Assembly: GCA_028751875.1 (NCBI GenBank)
Contig: CM054159.1
Location: 13,185,658-13,249,657 of the forward strand
Length of the DNA stretch: 64,000 bases
DNA from: Rapana venosa
Taxonomy: Eukaryota; Mollusca; Gastropoda; Neogastropoda; Muricidae
Direction of reading: 5' to 3'
Position numbers and translations under genes: made by a program. Positions 32,391 through 45,314 of the stretch are shown in pieces (positions within the stretch are counted from its first letter, which is position 1; the number at the start of each line of letters is the position of its first letter). The notes beneath the pieces were generated by a model. The model made no database searches. It saw only the letters and a list, made by a program, of their open reading frames with translations, and was not told where the DNA came from.

Positions 32391-32871
32391 TATCACTATT
32401 TAGTGGAAGGACGTCAAACTGAAGAACTACTACTATTCCCTGCTTCTCACGTGGATGCCCGGGATTGAAATACCTGGGTTCTGCTGTTCTTCCATGTACC
32501 CCTCTGCTGTTTTCCCGGACTGGTGGCCACTCTTCTTCTGTATAGTGGACTGCATGATTGAACTGCCTCCATGGAGGTGGCTGCTTGTCTCTTACATGTA
32601 GCTTTCCATGGTGGAAGTAGGCAATTTGGCCTTGGCCCCGATGGAAATCCACAATTTCTCTTTGGTGGGCAGTGAGATCAGAGGCTACCCGGATGCCGCT
32701 CTCCCAGAGGTTGTCCCTAAGCTCCCTGTCAGCCAACACTGCCATCTTGTCCATCCAGCGGCAAAAGTGCACAATTATGGGGCGTGGTTCATTCTTCCAT
32801 GGGCGTGGCCTTCCTACACGGTAGGCTCTGGAGATGTCTTCCTGGCGCCAGCTGGGGTGAGATCCATGGTC

Positions 32872-32874
<3 letters not shown>
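32391..32874 (-). pseudogene. LINE T copy B: ORF1 protein, L1-ORF1p-like RNA-binding region
   Basis: The reading frame from the GA junction gives 'DISRAYRVGRPRPWKNEPRP', 'IIVHFCRWMDKMAVLADREL' and 'ESGIRVASDLTAHQREIVDF'. The order (AYRVG, RPIIVxF, a helix, then xDLTxxxR) is that of the RRM and C-terminal domains of L1-type ORF1 proteins, which coat LINE RNA. The region continues with 'GQIAYFHHGKLHVRDKQPPP'. The N-terminal coiled coil expected of the family is missing because the element is truncated at the (GA)n. Translation of the repeat upstream gives only Ser/Leu residues. Confidence 0.75.
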
Positions 32875-32936
<62 letters not shown>

Positions 32937-33240
32937 AAGAAAGAGAGAGACAGAAAGGAGACAGAGAGAGACAGAGACAGAGAGAGACAAAGAGAGAGAG
33001 AGACATAAAGACAGACAGAAAAAACAGAGAGACAGGCAGAAAGAGATAAAGAAAGAGAGACAGACAGAGACAGAGACAGAGAAAGGGACAGACAGACAAG
33101 AGAGAGAATGACAGACAGACAGAGACAGACAGTCACACAGTGACAGAGACAGAGAGAAAACATAGACAGATGAATATACAGAGAAAGAGAGAGAGAGTGA
33201 GTGAGTGAGAGAGAGGAGAGAGAGAGGAGAGAGAGAGAGG
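32875..33240. repeat. GA/GACA-rich tract at the left edge of U2
   Basis: A (GA)n run to about 32915 is followed by a complex gacaga tract. Word order matches the tracts at 8641-8985 and 51457-51782, including 'gacaggcagaaagagataaa', 'gggacagacagacaagagag' and a 'tatacagag' end. Confidence 0.9.
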
Positions 33241-36239
33241 ATACAGACAGAGACAGCGAAAAAAATAGGAGGGTTAGACAGACAGGCAGGGCAAGAGATA
33301 GAAACTGAAACAGAGACAGACGGACACACAAAGACACAGAAAGAAACACAAAAGAGACGAAACAAAGACAAGCAGTGATTTGAGATACTCAGAGATATAC
33401 AAAGACAGAGGCACACATTTATACTTATACAAACAAGCAGACTATAAACTTTATATCAAGCATAACAGAGAAGCAATAAACTGATTTTTTTCCACTAGCC
33501 ATAAACCTTAGGAGGCAACAAAAGTGCACAGTATAAATATCTGATGAATCATTAAAAGTTGTTATCAAATGTAAGGGCGTACCTCCCCCCATCCCACACA
33601 CACACATGCGTGCACATGAAATGCATGCACACACACACACAAAACCACCACACACAACACGCACACTTTCTCAGTCACTCAAATGACCTCTCCCCTTTGA
33701 AATGTACTTCAAAAAAAAGGGTTTTCTTGTCAAAACCATAGAGATTAAAGACAAATATTGCTTACTTTTATAATGTCAATCTGCTACACTGAGATGAAGG
33801 GAAAACCTTACTACTCTAGTGATCAAAGGCAACAAATCGATTGTTGACAACAGTAAGGAGACTGTTTTGTTTCTCTGTTTCTCTGTCTGTCTGCCTGTCC
33901 TTGTGGTCATTGACTTTGGTTTCCACTTTTGTAACACAGCCTTCTCTCCATATTCCCCCTCTCTTTCCCTACCTCAGCCCTGTCACTTGTCCACCTCTAC
34001 TGGCCATATACCAACCATAGGCCACAAAGCACAGAAGGAGTCTTCATACAGACAGCAATACTACACTGGCCGTCTTCATCTTGGCTTTGTGCTCTTTTCA
34101 TGCCTGTGTCTGTCTGCTTTCTTCTGAATTTCTGGCTTGCTTGCTTGGGTGTTTTGCCATGAAAAGCCACTCTTTATTTTAGGGAACATTATAGTCTCTT
34201 TGTTTTTGCTTTTTGTTTTGATGATTTCGTTGTTGTACAAGTTATGTACATATCAGGAGAGGCTTTCTTGCTGGACTGTTCATAAATGAATCATGTAGCT
34301 GCATCCACCTCTTTAATACTTAGCATTTTTACCATCTACATAACTTACACCTCAAGTGGTGAATTCCACTGACAAAAAACAAATCGATGACCTTTTCAGG
34401 TGACTGGAAGGAAGGGAAAGGTTGGGGACCAAGGTGTTAATGTCTGGAACTGAAGACATTCATTTTCCTGCAGGTTCTCTCCCCCTGGTGCAGGGTCACT
34501 CTCTCTTGCCCTCTGCCATCTTCCGTGCCATCATCACCCCCCACCCTTCCACTGCTCTGCAGCTGTGAAGGGAAAGTCAGTCACTGCCACTTTGGCAAGA
34601 GGTGTTCATTTGGCAGGAAGAGGGGGGTAGGGCCCCGTTGCAGAATGTGGAGGAAAACTCTGCAGTTGTCCCTGACAGCAAGGGGTGTGCAGAGGTCTGA
34701 GTTTTGACGTCAGCCTTTTTCCGACATCAGAAGGAAGTTAATGTATACTGAGGGATAATTTGGTTTGTGGGGTTTTATGGAATATTCACACAGCATGGGA
34801 ATGGGGAGCCCTGGAAAAAATGTTGAGTTCTATTCTTTTCTGCGCTAGATATGTAATGCAAATTTTTTCCCAAATGAGACTTTTGCTTAGGGTTGTTGGT
34901 TTGCACTGTTCCCCATACTATTTACTGTCTTATCATTGTTTGTTCATATTGTGGTATTGCGAATCTGTTTTCTGCCTTGTGGAATGGATTTGTATTGTCT
35001 TGTACAATATTTTATGTTTAATATTGTTTTTGTGCACTGTTTCAGAGGTATTCATATGTATGTTAAGCGTATCTAGCATGTAAGATCTGATTTCATGTGA
35101 AGTAAGAGAACTGAGGCCAATACTCGTTATCATGGAGTTTTTTAAAAATTGTTTTTTAGGGAAGTCAAATCACCGACTTCCTGCTTTGTAGAGGGGTACA
35201 ACCTCCCTAATATATAATGGCTGGCAATGCTCTTGGGGCAATGTGCTCTCCCCTGGGTGAGTTGCCAAAATTTCATGCAAAGAAATCTTCTGTGACTTAA
35301 AGTAGCATAGAATAAAAATAAATAAAAAACCCAATAAGTCATAACATAAAAAGTCTATTCAATTTTTCACATTTCAATCTACACATTGGTCATTGTGTGG
35401 AAGCCATCAGCTAACGTCAGCACCCTTTTCCCACATGAACGACAACAAAGGCAGGCGTGAGGGGAAAGGCATCAGTGTCTGGCACAAAACACATTCATTT
35501 TCCCTTCAAGGCCTTCCCTGTGCTGTATCACTCTCACTCATCTCCCCCCTTTCAACCTCCACACCACCACACCTCTCCCGTCATGGTGCCGATCGCGGGG
35601 GAAGTCACTCCCCTCAAAGGGTTATCAAGGGAGGTAATCTGGCAGTCAGGTGTGTGAAGGAGGAAAGCAAAATTTGAAGAGGGAATTCTGTGAATTGTCA
35701 TTGAGCTGTGGTGGTATGTCTGAGTTTTGAAAGCAGGCTTGTGTCTGGAAAGTGTGTGTTGTGTGTGTGTGTTGTGTGTTGTGTGTGTTGTGTGTGTGTT
35801 GTGTGTGTGGTGCATGAAATTAATACATTTTAAAATACTATTTGCAAATATTTCCATGCATATAGGTAATTCAACTGCAACTACTTTGTTTTGTTTTCAC
35901 CAATTTTAATGCTATTCAATATCCTACCACTACAATAAGGATGATGATGATGCTGATGATGATGATACTGATAATGCTGATGATAATGGTAATAGTGGTA
36001 ATTCGTGGATTATGGAAAACAAAAGTTGAACTGAACAAAGATTACTACATTTGATAAAATAATTTTTTTTCTCAGATTGGAATAGACACATAGAAAAAAG
36101 TCCACCCAGACAAAGGATAATCTGAGCATTGATAAGATGTTAACATGAACATAATAAATACTTACAGGCATTCAGCAACAAAGTAGATAGTGTGGACTAA
36201 ATGATTTTCTGCAACAGGAAAAGAAAGAGTATCAATCCT

Positions 36240-36350
36240 TATGAAAAGAAGAGAAGAAGAAGAAGAAGAAGAAGAAAGAAGAAGGGAAGAAGAAGAAAGG
36301 AAGAAGAGATAAGAAGGAAGAAAGAGAAGAAGAAGAAGAAGAAGAAGGCA
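36240..36350. repeat. (GAA)n-rich run in U2
   Basis: gaa and gaag units with interruptions. The corresponding runs in U1, U3 and U4 are much shorter (about 15-40 bp). Confidence 0.9.
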
Positions 36351-37066
36351 AATCAGTTTCAGGGTGGATGACTAATGATATTTTCAAAATGTTATCAGCA
36401 CACACTGTGCCCCACATTGTCTGCTGGCAGCCTTCACACAACCCAGACACGAATTCTCTACAAAAACACCTGAAGCCAGACACACAACACACAGACGTGA
36501 TGTCAATCCACACACCTACCTCCACTCTTCAACAACAACCCCGGAATTCCCTCCACACTCTGCACATGTCTGTCACACACTTCAATGCCAAATTACCCCC
36601 CTTTGCAAGACTGATGGTGACTAACTTCCCCTGCATGGCAGCAAATGTTGAAAGATGGCAGGGAGCAATGGAGAGTGACACAGCACCCAAGGAAGACAGC
36701 TTGAGGGGAAATGAACCATTGCTTTGAGAGAAGGAGATGACACCTTTGACCTTACACCCTGTCTGTCTTGTCTCTCACATGCAGAGGTCAGTGACTTTTG
36801 TCAGGGGTGTAATTCAAATGAAGTGTAGTATGTGGTTGGGAGAGAGGCTGGTATTGGACAAGGTTGAAGTTGTTATATGTAGTTGGAATGGCTATATCTT
36901 CCTTTTTCAGCATGTACAAAAGCATTAATGTTGTGGCTAATAGAGAACAACAGCAGAATGCATACTATTTTTTACAATCTCGAAATGAGTAGGCACAGAA
37001 TAAATCAACTGAATAAAAACCATTGCAAATAAGACAATGCAATTATACAGAGACAAAAGCAAGAAC

Positions 37067-37224
37067 CTGCACACACACCCCACACACACACACACCCCAC
37101 ACACACACACACCCCACACACACACACACACCACACACACACACACAACACACACACACACACACACACACACACCCCCAACACACACACACACACGTGC
37201 ACGCGCACACACACACACACACCA
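37067..37224. repeat. (CA)n microsatellite in U2
   Basis: CA units with ccc interruptions, equivalent to 23877-23992, 45259-45374 and 50248-50325 in the other units. Confidence 0.95.
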
Positions 37225-38019
37225 TAAAGCATGAAATGCTATGGACAGCATATACCACATGCATCACCAGCAATAGATTTTCCTGTTTAACAGCAAAACA
37301 AAGGTAGTTATATACAAGTACTTTCTGAAAAGAAACCAAACTGGTTTTCCAGATCAGATATTTTCAGCTTTTTCCCTATTTGTAGTTGGCATAGAACCAG
37401 AGTAAAAATACTGTGGGAGAGATGTCTTGAACGCAAATGGAAACCAAAGCCATTGACCTTCAGAGGAGTTACAGACAGATGGACAGAGAAACACATGCCG
37501 TCTGCTGGCTCCTCAGCATGTGGTTTCCCCATCATGAACAAAGGGCAGTGTCTTCAGGTCTGCCCTTGTGTGCTGCTAGCAGACTGTGATGGGGAACAGT
37601 TGGGTACATGACTCATGACTTTGTCATCCCTGATGGTCGTTACTGGTAGTTCTGGTGACAGGAACACTTGCCATGAAGGCTAGTGTGTGGATCAAGAGAG
37701 AGAGAGAGAACTCAGAACTCAGAAATTTAATGTATCTCGGCCTTAGGCCATAATACATGGTTGGTGTAGGAGAAATTAACAATGCCACAGAGTGGAACAA
37801 AACCGGATAACATACACAATACCAAGCTCACTTTCAGTGACAGAAATAATGAAGACAATGCACAAATGCATAAAAATACATATGTATCAAACACAAATCA
37901 CTATTTTGATCTAAGTGTATCTTCCTTATATCTGGAAAAAATAATATAATTTGTTTCTCAAATCATAACATAACATTCTCCTTGTGATGTTAATATCTTA
38001 ATACAACAACCATTTTCTC

Positions 38020-38241
38020 TTATTGTGGCATGGAATATATATCTAGGAAGGCGTGATTTTTGTTTACTGTTTTCTGCTTTAATTTGATCATGCAAAGGTG
38101 TATAAACACGTCCCTTAAAAATTTAATTCTTAAACCCATTATACACAACCATTCATAAAGGAAATGCTTTTCATCTTCAACTTTGGGTTTACAAAATGGA
38201 CATTGTTTCTTTTTGATTCTGTGCACTAAAACGATGTACAT
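38020..38241 (-). pseudogene. LINE T copy D: ORF2 C-terminal fragment
   Basis: The peptide 'QCPFCKPKVEDEKHFLYEW' aligns with 'CPFCMSVTEDEQHFLFDC' of copy B. The last ligand of the C-x2-C-x7-H-x4-C motif is lost (Trp instead of Cys), consistent with neutral decay. Confidence 0.75.
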
Positions 38242-40111
38242 TGTTGTTGAGGGGTAAAACTTTTACATCTCACCTGTGAACAGCAACCATAAAGCAGTAG
38301 GCATCAAAGGGTGTAGAAGATATTCCTTTTTAAACCCAAATTTTTTTGAAAACTGTAACTGTCATATTGTCTCGGTCTCTGATTGTACTATCATTCCGGA
38401 TAAACATATCAACTAGTCTTTGTTTAAACAGATGTAAGAATACCTTGACGTCACCAACCCCCTTTTGAAGCATAAAAAGCTGAATCCTGCTTTCACATAA
38501 AATTTGTCTAATCTAAAAACCAACAGTTCTTTCCCAGATTAACCCATGTCAAAGCAAATTTGATAAACATTATTGGTAGTCTGTTAGTATTCTTTATGTA
38601 ATAATTTAACCAATATCTAAGAGTATTTATACATGATTTGGGATGTATAGGTATCGACCCAGCTCACCATATACCATTTTATTTGGAGTTTTCAATGGTA
38701 CAACCAAAATTCTCTTGCAAGCCATCATGTGTACTTCTCTATATGTTCCAATTTATGTAACCCCTATATCTCTGATGAATATAGTAAGATTGGCTGTATT
38801 TTAATGTCAAAGATCTTAAAAAATGTTTCAGTGTTAATTTCTTTATATTTATGAAAACCTATTTAATTCTACAACAGCTTTTTTTCCCCTTTGGTCACAA
38901 GATGATCTGTGCTCAGCTTAGCACTAAGTTTTGTGTAAAATTTTAACCTAAATGGGCAATACTTATTTACCACTTCAATTTGAAATTATCGTAAACCCAC
39001 TGTTCTTTTTTTCCCCAAAAACCCCCCTTTTCTAAAGCCCGTTACTTTACTTTTATCAGAATTGACATTTAATTGCAAATCATCACAACACCGATTTCAA
39101 TACATTCAATTGGTTTTGTAAACCTCCGGAGTTGTTAAAATAAGGCCACATCATCTGCAAGGTAAAATAAAGATTTCATGATGTTGGTACTAGTTGTATT
39201 CTATATTTACCTTTTTTACCCATAGTCTCAGATAAATGGTTGATAAATAAAGAAAAAGAGTAGGGCTTAAACACATCTTGTCTCACACCAATTAGGCATT
39301 AAAAAAATTCAGGACAATTCACTGTTTGTGTATACATGAATATAATGTTTGTACATTGCTGACATTGATGAAAGGGGAAATTTCCCTTTACTCCCTGATC
39401 TTTGATGCACCCTATAAGTAAATCATGTTGACAGAATCAAAAGCTTTTTTAAAATCTATAAATGCAACATATAATTCCGACCTTTCTTGTTCATGTACTT
39501 TGGACAATTGCATGCAAATTAAAGATCTGTTTAAAACAGTAGAGTATTTTTTTCCTGAACCCTCCCTTGATTTTCGATTAATTTGATTAATTTTCTACCC
39601 AAAGTATACAACCTACTGTTTATATAGATGTTTTGCACTTTGACAGGATACTCAACAATGAAATTCCCTATAACTGTCCACGTTATTGAGTTTATCCCTT
39701 CTTAAAGATTGGACTATGATAGCTTTTCCCCGGCTTGTGGACAAATACCTTTGTCAAAAATAGAATTGAATAGTTTTATGAGAAAACAATGTACCTCTTG
39801 GCCTTCATTCTTCGCATTTCGATTTATCCATCCAGTCCACTTGCCTTATACATTTTAGTTTATTTATTGCTCTTTTTAGCTCTCTTCTGAAATGCTTTGG
39901 TTAAGTTCATGTCTGCATGCTCTAATAAGTCTGTATTACTATGACAGTATTGTAGTTTAGTACTTCTGTTACTTTTGGAAAAAACTTAAACGATTTCCCC
40001 AATCAACTGTTTCTATAGTGTTCTTTAAATTAGCTTAGTACCACAACTCAACTTTTTAACTGTCTCAAAAAATTTGGAGAATCGGAAATATTATTAACTA
40101 AGCTTTTGCTT

Positions 40112-40666
40112 TTAGTTTCCTGATTCCTGTCTTTTTGTCTTAAGTATCTTTTTGTATATTTTCCTTGCATGCACATAGTTAATTCTGTCCTCTTCCTGCC
40201 TGGTCCTTCTAAAATGCTTTAAAGTACGTCTGGCTGTCTTTTTTGCCTTGCTACAGTCTCTATCAAACCATATTGATGACGTTTTCTGACCCTTGCGATG
40301 TCTAACATACATACACTTGCTGGCTTCGGTTAAACATTCTACAAATATGGACAAAGCTCCATCTATATCAAAGTGTAACAAATTCAGAGCATCTGCTATT
40401 CCAGTGCTGCTGTTTTCACTTCTTAGTGCATTGGTGAAAACAATTTTTGTATCATCCCATTTAAGGTTTTCTACAAGGGATGTACTTTGGTCTATTTCTT
40501 TAGTTTCATAACAATCTCCAGTTGTGTTACTTTTCTGTTGCATTTTCATAAGAACAGGCAGATGATCTAATTCTGACACATTTTTTATACCAACTGCAGT
40601 AATGTTGATCAATGTCAGCAGTTCACAAGAAACAATAAAATAGTTACAGTACTTGCCCCGGAACAT
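40112..40666 (-). pseudogene. LINE T copy D: endonuclease end and basic linker
   Basis: The sequence 'CNYFIVSCELLTLINITAVG' and 'SELDHLPVLMKMQQ' corresponds to the last endonuclease strand and the SDH element of copy B, with the SDH Ser changed to Leu. Then comes 'SIWFDRDCSKAKKTARRTLK', 'HFRRTRQEEDRINYVHARK' and 'IYKKILKTKRQE', the same basic linker as in copies A and B. Confidence 0.82.
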
Positions 40667-40768
40667 GCAATAAAGGTATAAACTCCCATCAAATCATATT
40701 CACACAAACCATTTAAAATGACACAATCAAACATATTGCAAACCTCAAGTAATTGGTCTCAAAAGAGG

Positions 40769-40769
40769 A

Positions 40770-40832
<63 letters not shown>

Positions 40833-40992
40833 GAGAGGAGAGGGGAGAGGAGAGAGAGAGAGAGAGGGGAGAGAGAGAGAGAAAGAGAAGGGGAGAGAGG
40901 AGAAAAGAAAGAGGAGGGGAGATATATATAGAGAGAGAGAGTGAGAGAGAGGAAAGAGTGAGAGAGAGAGAGTGAGAGAAAGTGAGAGAGAA
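40769..40992. repeat. (GA)n tract on the 5' side of LINE T copy D
   Basis: GA units with gagga and gtgag interruptions. Together with the short GA at 37695-37708 it is the U2 counterpart of the GA tract at 50800-51060 in U4. Confidence 0.95.
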
Positions 40993-41384
40993 TAATTATG
41001 TGTGTGTGTGTCTGTGTGTGTGTGCGTGCGCAGGCAAAAAATATAATTGTATTAACATGATTGGTTAACAGGAACTTTTCTTACTCATACAGTTTTCTTG
41101 CCTTTGACGTTTTCTTGCTCATGAGTAACTACCAGGAAGTGTTTCTACTCCAAGAGATAGAACCAGATTGTTTGCATGATTTGGCTTAAAGGTTGCAGAC
41201 TGCTAATCCTGAGATATGACTGGGTGAGGCTGTCTGAATGCATTCGGGCTACCAATGCTAGGCGGTGATTGGTCTGTTATTATTCATTCCCAGCAGGCAG
41301 GGTGAAGTGTCTACTCAGGCGTTGCTGGAAAACAAAGGTGTGTTGTAAATTGAAAAATCCCAATAGTGATCGTTTCCGAATATT

Positions 41385-41768
41385 GAAGAGAGATGGAGAG
41401 AGAGACAGAGACAGAGAGACGAGAGACAGAGAGAGAGAGTCAGAGAGACAAAGAGAGATAGAGAGAGAGGACAAAGAGAGACAAAGCAGGACAGGACAGA
41501 GTGAGTCAGAGACAGAGAGTGACACGAGAGAGGGCAGACAGACAAATGCAAAGAAGGAGATAGAGACAAAGAAAGAAAGAAAAAAAGAAAGAAAGAGAGA
41601 GAGGGATGAGAGAGAGGGGAAGAGAAGAGAGAGGGGAGAGACAGAGAGAGACAAGAGAAAGGGACAGACAGATGAGAGAAAGAGAGAGACAGACAGACAG
41701 AGACAGAGAGAAACATATACTATTGATAGACAGGGGAAAGAGAAGAGAAAGACATACACAATTTGGGC

Positions 41769-41805
<37 letters not shown>

Positions 41806-44023
41806 CACACACAACACAAACACACCACACACACACACCCCACACACACACACACTTTCTTGTCTGTGCAAATGATCTTTCCTCTCTGAAATGTACTTCA
41901 ACATTAACAAAGGGTTTACTGTCAAAATCATAGGTATTAAAAGAAAAATCTGTGTGCTTACTTTTCATGTCACTGTGTGACACTGAGATGAAGGGAAAAA
42001 CTTACTACTCTAGTGATCAAAGGCAACAAATTGATTGCTGACGACAGTAAGGAGACTGTTTTGTTTCTCTGTTTCTCTGTCTGTCTGTCTGTCCTTGTGG
42101 TCATTGACTTTGGTTTCCACTTTTGTAACACACCCTTATCTCCATCTTCCCCCTCCCTTCCCTACCACATCTCTATCACCTGTCACCTCTACTGGGCCCT
42201 ATGCCAAACCCTAGGCAACAGACAGAATGAGACTTCATGCAGACAGCAATACTACACTGGCCGTTTTTCATTTGGCTTTTTTTGCTCTTTTTATGCCTGT
42301 GTCTGTCTGCTTTCTTCAGAATTTAGCTGGTTGCTTGAGTGTTTTGCCATGAAAAGCCACTCTTTATTTCTGGAACTTTATCCTCTTATTTTGCTTTTTG
42401 TTTGATTTTGCGTTTGGGGCGCTTTGATTTGTTGCTTTACAAGATTCAGCGCTATGTAAATTCCATACATTATTATTATTATTATTATGTCTTGTTTGAT
42501 GTCTGTCCATCTCTAAAGTGGCTTGCTTAATGGACTGTTCATAAATGAATCCTGTAGCTGCATCCACCTCTTTAATACTTAGCATTTTTGTCCTCTACAT
42601 AACTGACACCTCAAGTAGTGAGTTCCCCTGACAAAAAAAAATCAATGACCATTTCAGGTGACTGGAAGAAAGGGAAGGCTTGGGGACCAAGGCGTTAATG
42701 TCTGGAACTGAAGACATTCATTTTCCTGCAGGTTCTCTCCCCTTGGTGCAGAGTCACTCTCTCTTGCCCTCTGCCATCTTCCAGTGCCCCACCATCACCT
42801 CCCCCCCCCTTCCACTGCTCTGCAGCTGTGAAGGGGAAGTCAGTCACTGCCACTTTGGCAAGAGGTGTCATCTGGCAGGAAGAGGGGGTAGGGCACGTGC
42901 AGAATGTGGAGGAAACTCTGCAGTTGTCATTGAGCAGCAAGGGGTGTGCAGAGGTCTGAGTTTTGACGTCAGCCTTTTTCCCGACATCAGAAGGAAGTTA
43001 ATGTATACTGAGGGATAATTTGGTTTGTGTGTTTTATGGAATACTTCCACACAGCATGTGGAATGGGGAGTCCTGGAACAATGTTGAGTTCTATTCTTTT
43101 CTGCGCTAGATATGTAATGCAAATTATTTCCACATGAGACTTTTGCTTTAGGGTTGTTGGTTTGCACTGTTCCTCATACTATTTACTGTCTTATTCATTG
43201 TTCTGTATCATATTGTGGTATGCGAATCTGTTTTCTGACTTGTGGAATGGATTTGTATTGTTTGTACAATATTTTTTTGTTAATATTTTTTTGTGCACTG
43301 TTTTCAGAGGTATTCATATGTATGTTAGCGTATCTAGCATGTAAGATCTGATTTCATGTGAAGTAAGAGAACTGAGGCCAATACTCGTTATCATGGAGTT
43401 TTTTAAAAATTGTTTTTTAGGGAAGTCAAATCACCGACCTCCTGCTTTGTAGAGGGGTACAACCTCCCTAATATATAATGGCAGGCAATGCTCTTGGGGC
43501 AATGTGCTCTCCCCTGGGTGAGTTGCCAAAATTTCATGCAAAGAAATCTTCTGTGACTTAAAGTAGCATAGAAAAAACAACAACCCCAATAAGTCATAAC
43601 ATAAAAAGTCTATTCAATTTTTCACATTTCAATCTACACATTGGTCATTGTGTGGAAGTCATCAGCTAACGTCAGCAGCCTTTCCACATGAACGACAACA
43701 AAGGCAGGCTGTGAAGGGAAAGGCATCAGTGTCTGGCACAAAACACATTCATTTTCCCTTCAAGGCCTTCCCTCTGGTGCTGCATCACTCTCACCCACTC
43801 TCCCCCCTCTTTCAACCTCCACACCACCACCACCTCTCCCGCCAGTGTCGATCAGCAGGGGAAGTCACTCACCTCAAAAGTATCAAGGGAGGTAATCTTG
43901 CAGTCAGGTGGGTGAAGGAGGAAAGCAGAATGAAGAGGGCATTCTGTGATTGTCATTGAGCTGTTGTGGTATGTCTGAGTTTTGAAAGCAGGCTTGTGTC
44001 TGGAAAGTGTGTGTATGTGTGTT

Positions 44024-44087
<64 letters not shown>

Positions 44088-45256
44088 TGTGGGTGCATGA
44101 ATTAATACTAAAAAAAATACTATTTGCAAATAGTTTCATACATATGAGTAATTCAACTGCAACAACTTTGTTTTGTTTTCACCAAATTTAATGCTATTTA
44201 ATATCCCAACACTACAATAAGGATGATGATGATGATGATATTGATAAAGCTGATGATAATGGTAAAAGTGGTAATTCGTGGATTGTGGGAAACAAATGTT
44301 GAACTGAAGAAAGTTTACTGCATTTGAAAAAACAATTTATTTTTTCTGATTGGAATAGACACATATAAAAAAAACCCAGACAAAAGGTAATCTGAGTATT
44401 GATAAGATGTTGACATGAACATAATAAATACTCACAGGCATTCATCAACAAAGTAGATAGTGTGGACTAATGATATTCCGCAACAGGAAAAGAGAAGGTA
44501 TCAATCCTAATGAAAAGAAGGAGAAGAAGGCAAATCAGGTTCAGGGTGGATGACTAATGATATTTTGAAAATGTTATCAGCACATACTGTGCCCCACATT
44601 GTCTGCTGGCAGCTTTCACACAACCCAGACACGAATTCTCTACAAAAACACCTGAAGCTAGACACAAACGCTCAGACGTGATGGTAATCCACACACCTAC
44701 CTCCACTCTTCAACAACAATCCCACAATTACCTCCACACTCTGCGCATGTCTGTCACACACTTCAATGCCAAATTATCCCCCTTTGCAAGACTGATGGTG
44801 ACTGACTTCCCTTGCATGGCATTAAATGTTGAAAGATGGCAGGGAGCAATGGATAGTGACACAGCACCCAAGGAAGACAGCTTGAGGGGAAATGGACGAA
44901 TGCTTTGAGAGATGGAGATGACACCTTTGACCTCACAGCCTGTCTGTCTTGTCTCTCAGGTGCAGAGGTCAGTGACTTTTGTTAGGGGTGTTATTCAAAT
45001 GAAGTGTGGTATGTAGGTTGGGAGTGAGGCTGGTATTGTACACGGTTGAAGTTGTTATATGTAGTTGTAATGGCTATATCTTCCTTTTTCAGCATGTACA
45101 AAAAGCATTAATGTTGTGGCTAATACAGAATAACAGCAGAAAGTTTAGTATTTTTCACAATCTCGAAATGAGTAGGTACAGAATAAATCAACTGAATGAA
45201 AAGCTTGACAACTAAGAGAATGTAATCACACAGAGACAAAAGCAAGAACCTCCATT

Positions 45257-45314
<58 letters not shown>

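Larger units (their letters stand above)
27138..32874 (-). mobile_element. Family-T LINE, copy B (best copy, about 5.7 kb, two ORFs, broken)
   Basis: Reading on the minus strand from 32874: the middle and end of an ORF1 protein with an L1-ORF1p-like RNA-binding region, a low-complexity linker region, an APE-type endonuclease (30917-29900), a basic linker, a reverse transcriptase (29200-28300), a C-terminal C-x2-C-x7-H-x4-C motif (about 27640), and a 3' end with 'ctaaggccgaagtaccatta' followed by (CT)n at 27148-27139. The 5' truncation lies within ORF1, directly against a GA run at 32875. At least five frame breaks or stops and a CA microsatellite inside ORF1 make it inactive. RT motif 2 (NYRGVSLL) and motif B (GVRQGCVLSP) resemble RTE-type RTs more than L1, but the clade is unassigned. 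Confidence 0.9.
37705..40768 (-). mobile_element. Family-T LINE, copy D, inserted in the GA tract of U2
   Basis: On the minus strand the element runs from 40768 (5', truncated inside the endonuclease domain) to 37705 (3'). It has the family 3' end: 'ggcctaaggccgagatacat', then ctgagtt twice, then (CT)n. It carries the end of the endonuclease ('SELDHLPVLMKM', where copy B has ESDHLPFSM), the basic linker, a much-decayed RT and the zinc-knuckle-like end. Both ends meet GA runs (37695-37708 and 40769 on). U1, U3 and U4 have an uninterrupted GA tract here, so this copy inserted into a GA tract already present. Confidence 0.88.
33241..41384. repeat. Tandem unit U2, interrupted by LINE T copy D
   Basis: Landmarks match U1: 'gagatgaagggaaaacctta' (about 33795), 'ggccgtcttcatcttggctt' (34067), 'gtctggaactgaagacattc' (34442), (GT)n 35750, (GAT)n 35940, (GAA)n 36240-36350, (CA)n 37067, 'agaaacacatgccgtctgct' (37487), and a right end 'tttccgaatattgaa' at 41384. 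Without the LINE (37705-40768) the unit measures about 5.1 kb. It has the 240-bp segment at 36350-36590 that is shared with U3, and lacks the S2 tail. Its post-insertion flank 'tgtgcgtgcgcaggcaaaaa' matches only U4. Confidence 0.9.

Noticed and set aside
36368..36727. A 119-codon frame in U2 with a related 76-codon frame in U3 (44678-44908)
   Set aside because: I compared the shared ~75 codons by eye: about eleven replacement changes against one silent change, and the frame is absent from U1 and U4. That is what neutral noncoding DNA would give.
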